Shown piece by piece: positions 23,249-24,420 of a stretch of DNA of 24,420 bases. Positions within the stretch are counted from its first letter, which is position 1. Every line of letters begins with the position of its first letter. The stretch spans positions 1 through 24,420 of the forward strand of contig JASFME010000011.1 in assembly GCA_050117725.1 (NCBI GenBank), written 5' to 3'. This DNA comes from JASFJH01 sp050117725. GTDB taxonomy: Bacteria; Pseudomonadota; Gammaproteobacteria; AKS1. The position numbers and the translations under genes were made by a program. The notes beneath the pieces were generated by a model that saw nothing but the letters and a program-made list of their open reading frames with translations, was not told the origin of the DNA and searched no databases.

Positions 23249-24420
23249 TTATACCGCTTCCTGCATCGCTTCTGCCACGGTATAGAACGAACCAAAGACG
23301 ATTACCCGGTCCTCCTCGCTGGCCGCCTGTTTCGCCATGGCCAGGGCCCCGGCAATATTTTGCGCCGTATGTATGTCACTGATCCCGGCCTCTGCGAGGG
23401 CCGCGACCACATCGCCCACCCCGGCTGCCCGCATCATCGCCGGGCTGGCCACATACCAGCTGTCGATCACCTTGCGCAACGGCGCGACGATACCAGGGAT
23501 ATCCTTGTCCGCCATAACGCCGAACAGGCCCAGCGTGCGGCCACCGACTGGCAGACTGGCCAGCAGTTCGGCCAGCGCCTGTGCACTGTGCGGGTTGTGT
23601 GCCACATCGCCGTAAACAGGGGGGTGATCACTGAATTTGTAGAATCGTCCCGGCAGGGATACCTCGCGCAGGCCGGCATGAATGGCCCCGAGGGTCAGTG
23701 GCCCGGCTGGCAACCTGCTCAATGCGGCCAATGCCGCCGCTGCATTGGCGTACTGGAAGGCTCCCGCCAGGCCCGGTGCCGGCAGTCCAGCCAGTTGCCA
23801 GTCGTCTTCTTTATCCTGCAGCCACCATGACCAGCTACCGTCATCACTGATGTGGTAACCATAATCACGCCCCGCCAGTAATAAACGCGCATCCAGTTGT
23901 TTAGCTGTCTCAATTACCGGGAGTGGCGGCTGCGTATCGGCGCACACAACGGGTTTACGGCCACGTATAATACCTGCCTTCTCCCTGCCGATGCTGACAC
24001 GATCAAGACCCAGCCAGTCGCTGTGATCAATATCAATCGGTGTGATCAGGGCGATATCGGTATCGATGATGTTCACTGCGTCGAGCCGACCGCCAAGGCC
24101 GACTTCCAGCAAGACAATATCCAGTTCACTGCCGGCAAACTGCAGAAACGCGGCCAGTGTAGCGAATTCAAAGTAGGTCAATGACACATCGCCACGCGCC
24201 CGCTCAACAGTAGCGAATGCTGCCGTCAGGGCGACATCATCACTGTCCCGGCCACCAACCCGGACACGTTCGTTGTATCGCAACAGGTGTGGCAAAGTAT
24301 AGCAACCGACCCGGTAACCGGCGGCCCGCAACATCGATTCCATGAGGCGAATGCAGGAGCCCTTGCCGTTGGTACCGGCAACTGTAATGACAGTCGGAGC
24401 AATGCGCGGCGCGCCGCAGG
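23249..24420 (-). CDS. folC: Dihydrofolate synthase / folylpolyglutamate synthase (partial, N-terminus beyond right edge)
   Basis: Cytoplasmic ATP-dependent Mur-ligase-like enzyme that adds glutamate to dihydropteroate and to folates. 389 residues are visible. The frame is open to the right edge and shows the P-loop VAGTNGKGS near its start, so the true start lies outside and about 45-50 residues are missing; the ATG at 24343 is internal. Further signatures: ETV-like LLEVGLGGRLDAVN, the ITPIDIDHSDWLG segment, GYHI region and DVAHNPHSA of the C-terminal domain. It ends 28 bases before the SPOR gene and leads the folC-dedD-cvpA-purF run. Confidence 0.96.
   Translation of the reverse strand, partial: CGAPRIAPTVITVAGTNGKGSCIRLMESMLRAAGYRVGCYTLPHLLRYNERVRVGGRDSDDVALTAAFATVERARGDVSLTYFEFATLAAFLQFAGSELDIVLLEVGLGGRLDAVNIIDTDIALITPIDIDHSDWLGLDRVSIGREKAGIIRGRKPVVCADTQPPLPVIETAKQLDARLLLAGRDYGYHISDDGSWSWWLQDKEDDWQLAGLPAPGLAGAFQYANAAAALAALSRLPAGPLTLGAIHAGLREVSLPGRFYKFSDHPPVYGDVAHNPHSAQALAELLASLPVGGRTLGLFGVMADKDIPGIVAPLRKVIDSWYVASPAMMRAAGVGDVVAALAEAGISDIHTAQNIAGALAMAKQAASEEDRVIVFGSFYTVAEAMQEAV

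Overview
The window is an ordinary-looking chromosomal core region of a moderately GC-rich gammaproteobacterium. This rests on the gene orders tig-clpP-clpX-lon-hupB-ppiD, cysS / ppi / lpxH and folC-dedD-cvpA-purF-metZ, all familiar from gammaproteobacteria, and on tRNA genes that encode their 3' CCA. The genus cannot be read from the sequence. No phage, transposase, CRISPR array or defence gene was seen.

Layout. Positions 1-8415, all on the minus strand, form a protein quality-control block. Transcription runs from tRNA-Leu into trigger factor, clpP, clpX and lon, then hupB with tRNA-Val and tRNA-Asp, then ppiD, which is cut by the left edge. Strong terminators follow lon and clpX, and lon has a heat-shock-type promoter. 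Positions 8528-9420 hold a minus-strand tRNA operon (Pro, Arg, His, Lys) with a near-consensus promoter and a 13-bp-stem terminator. Between tRNA-Pro and tRNA-Arg lies an odd non-coding patch: an 89-bp direct repeat carrying fragments of tRNA-Pro, and four consecutive three-base-loop hairpins. folD reads away on the plus strand. A secreted unknown protein and cysS follow on minus. Diverging from cysS, a plus-strand cluster encodes two cyclophilins (one a lipoprotein, one cytosolic) and lpxH.

Positions 14495-18748 (minus) hold an EAL-domain c-di-GMP phosphodiesterase-type protein, a glycerate kinase, a DUF455 ferritin-like protein and an unknown lipoprotein, closely packed and possibly one operon. 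After a 394-bp non-coding gap comes metZ, led by what reads as a complete SAM-II riboswitch cassette: promoter, aptamer, antiterminator and terminator. Then come purF, cvpA, a SPOR-domain protein and folC (cut by the right edge).

The two most notable observations are the SAM-II riboswitch with mutually exclusive hairpins in front of metZ, and a PpiD whose parvulin domain appears circularly permuted: its first beta strand lies after its last strand instead of before the domain. The tRNA-Pro repeat patch is third. All are sequence readings without database searches.
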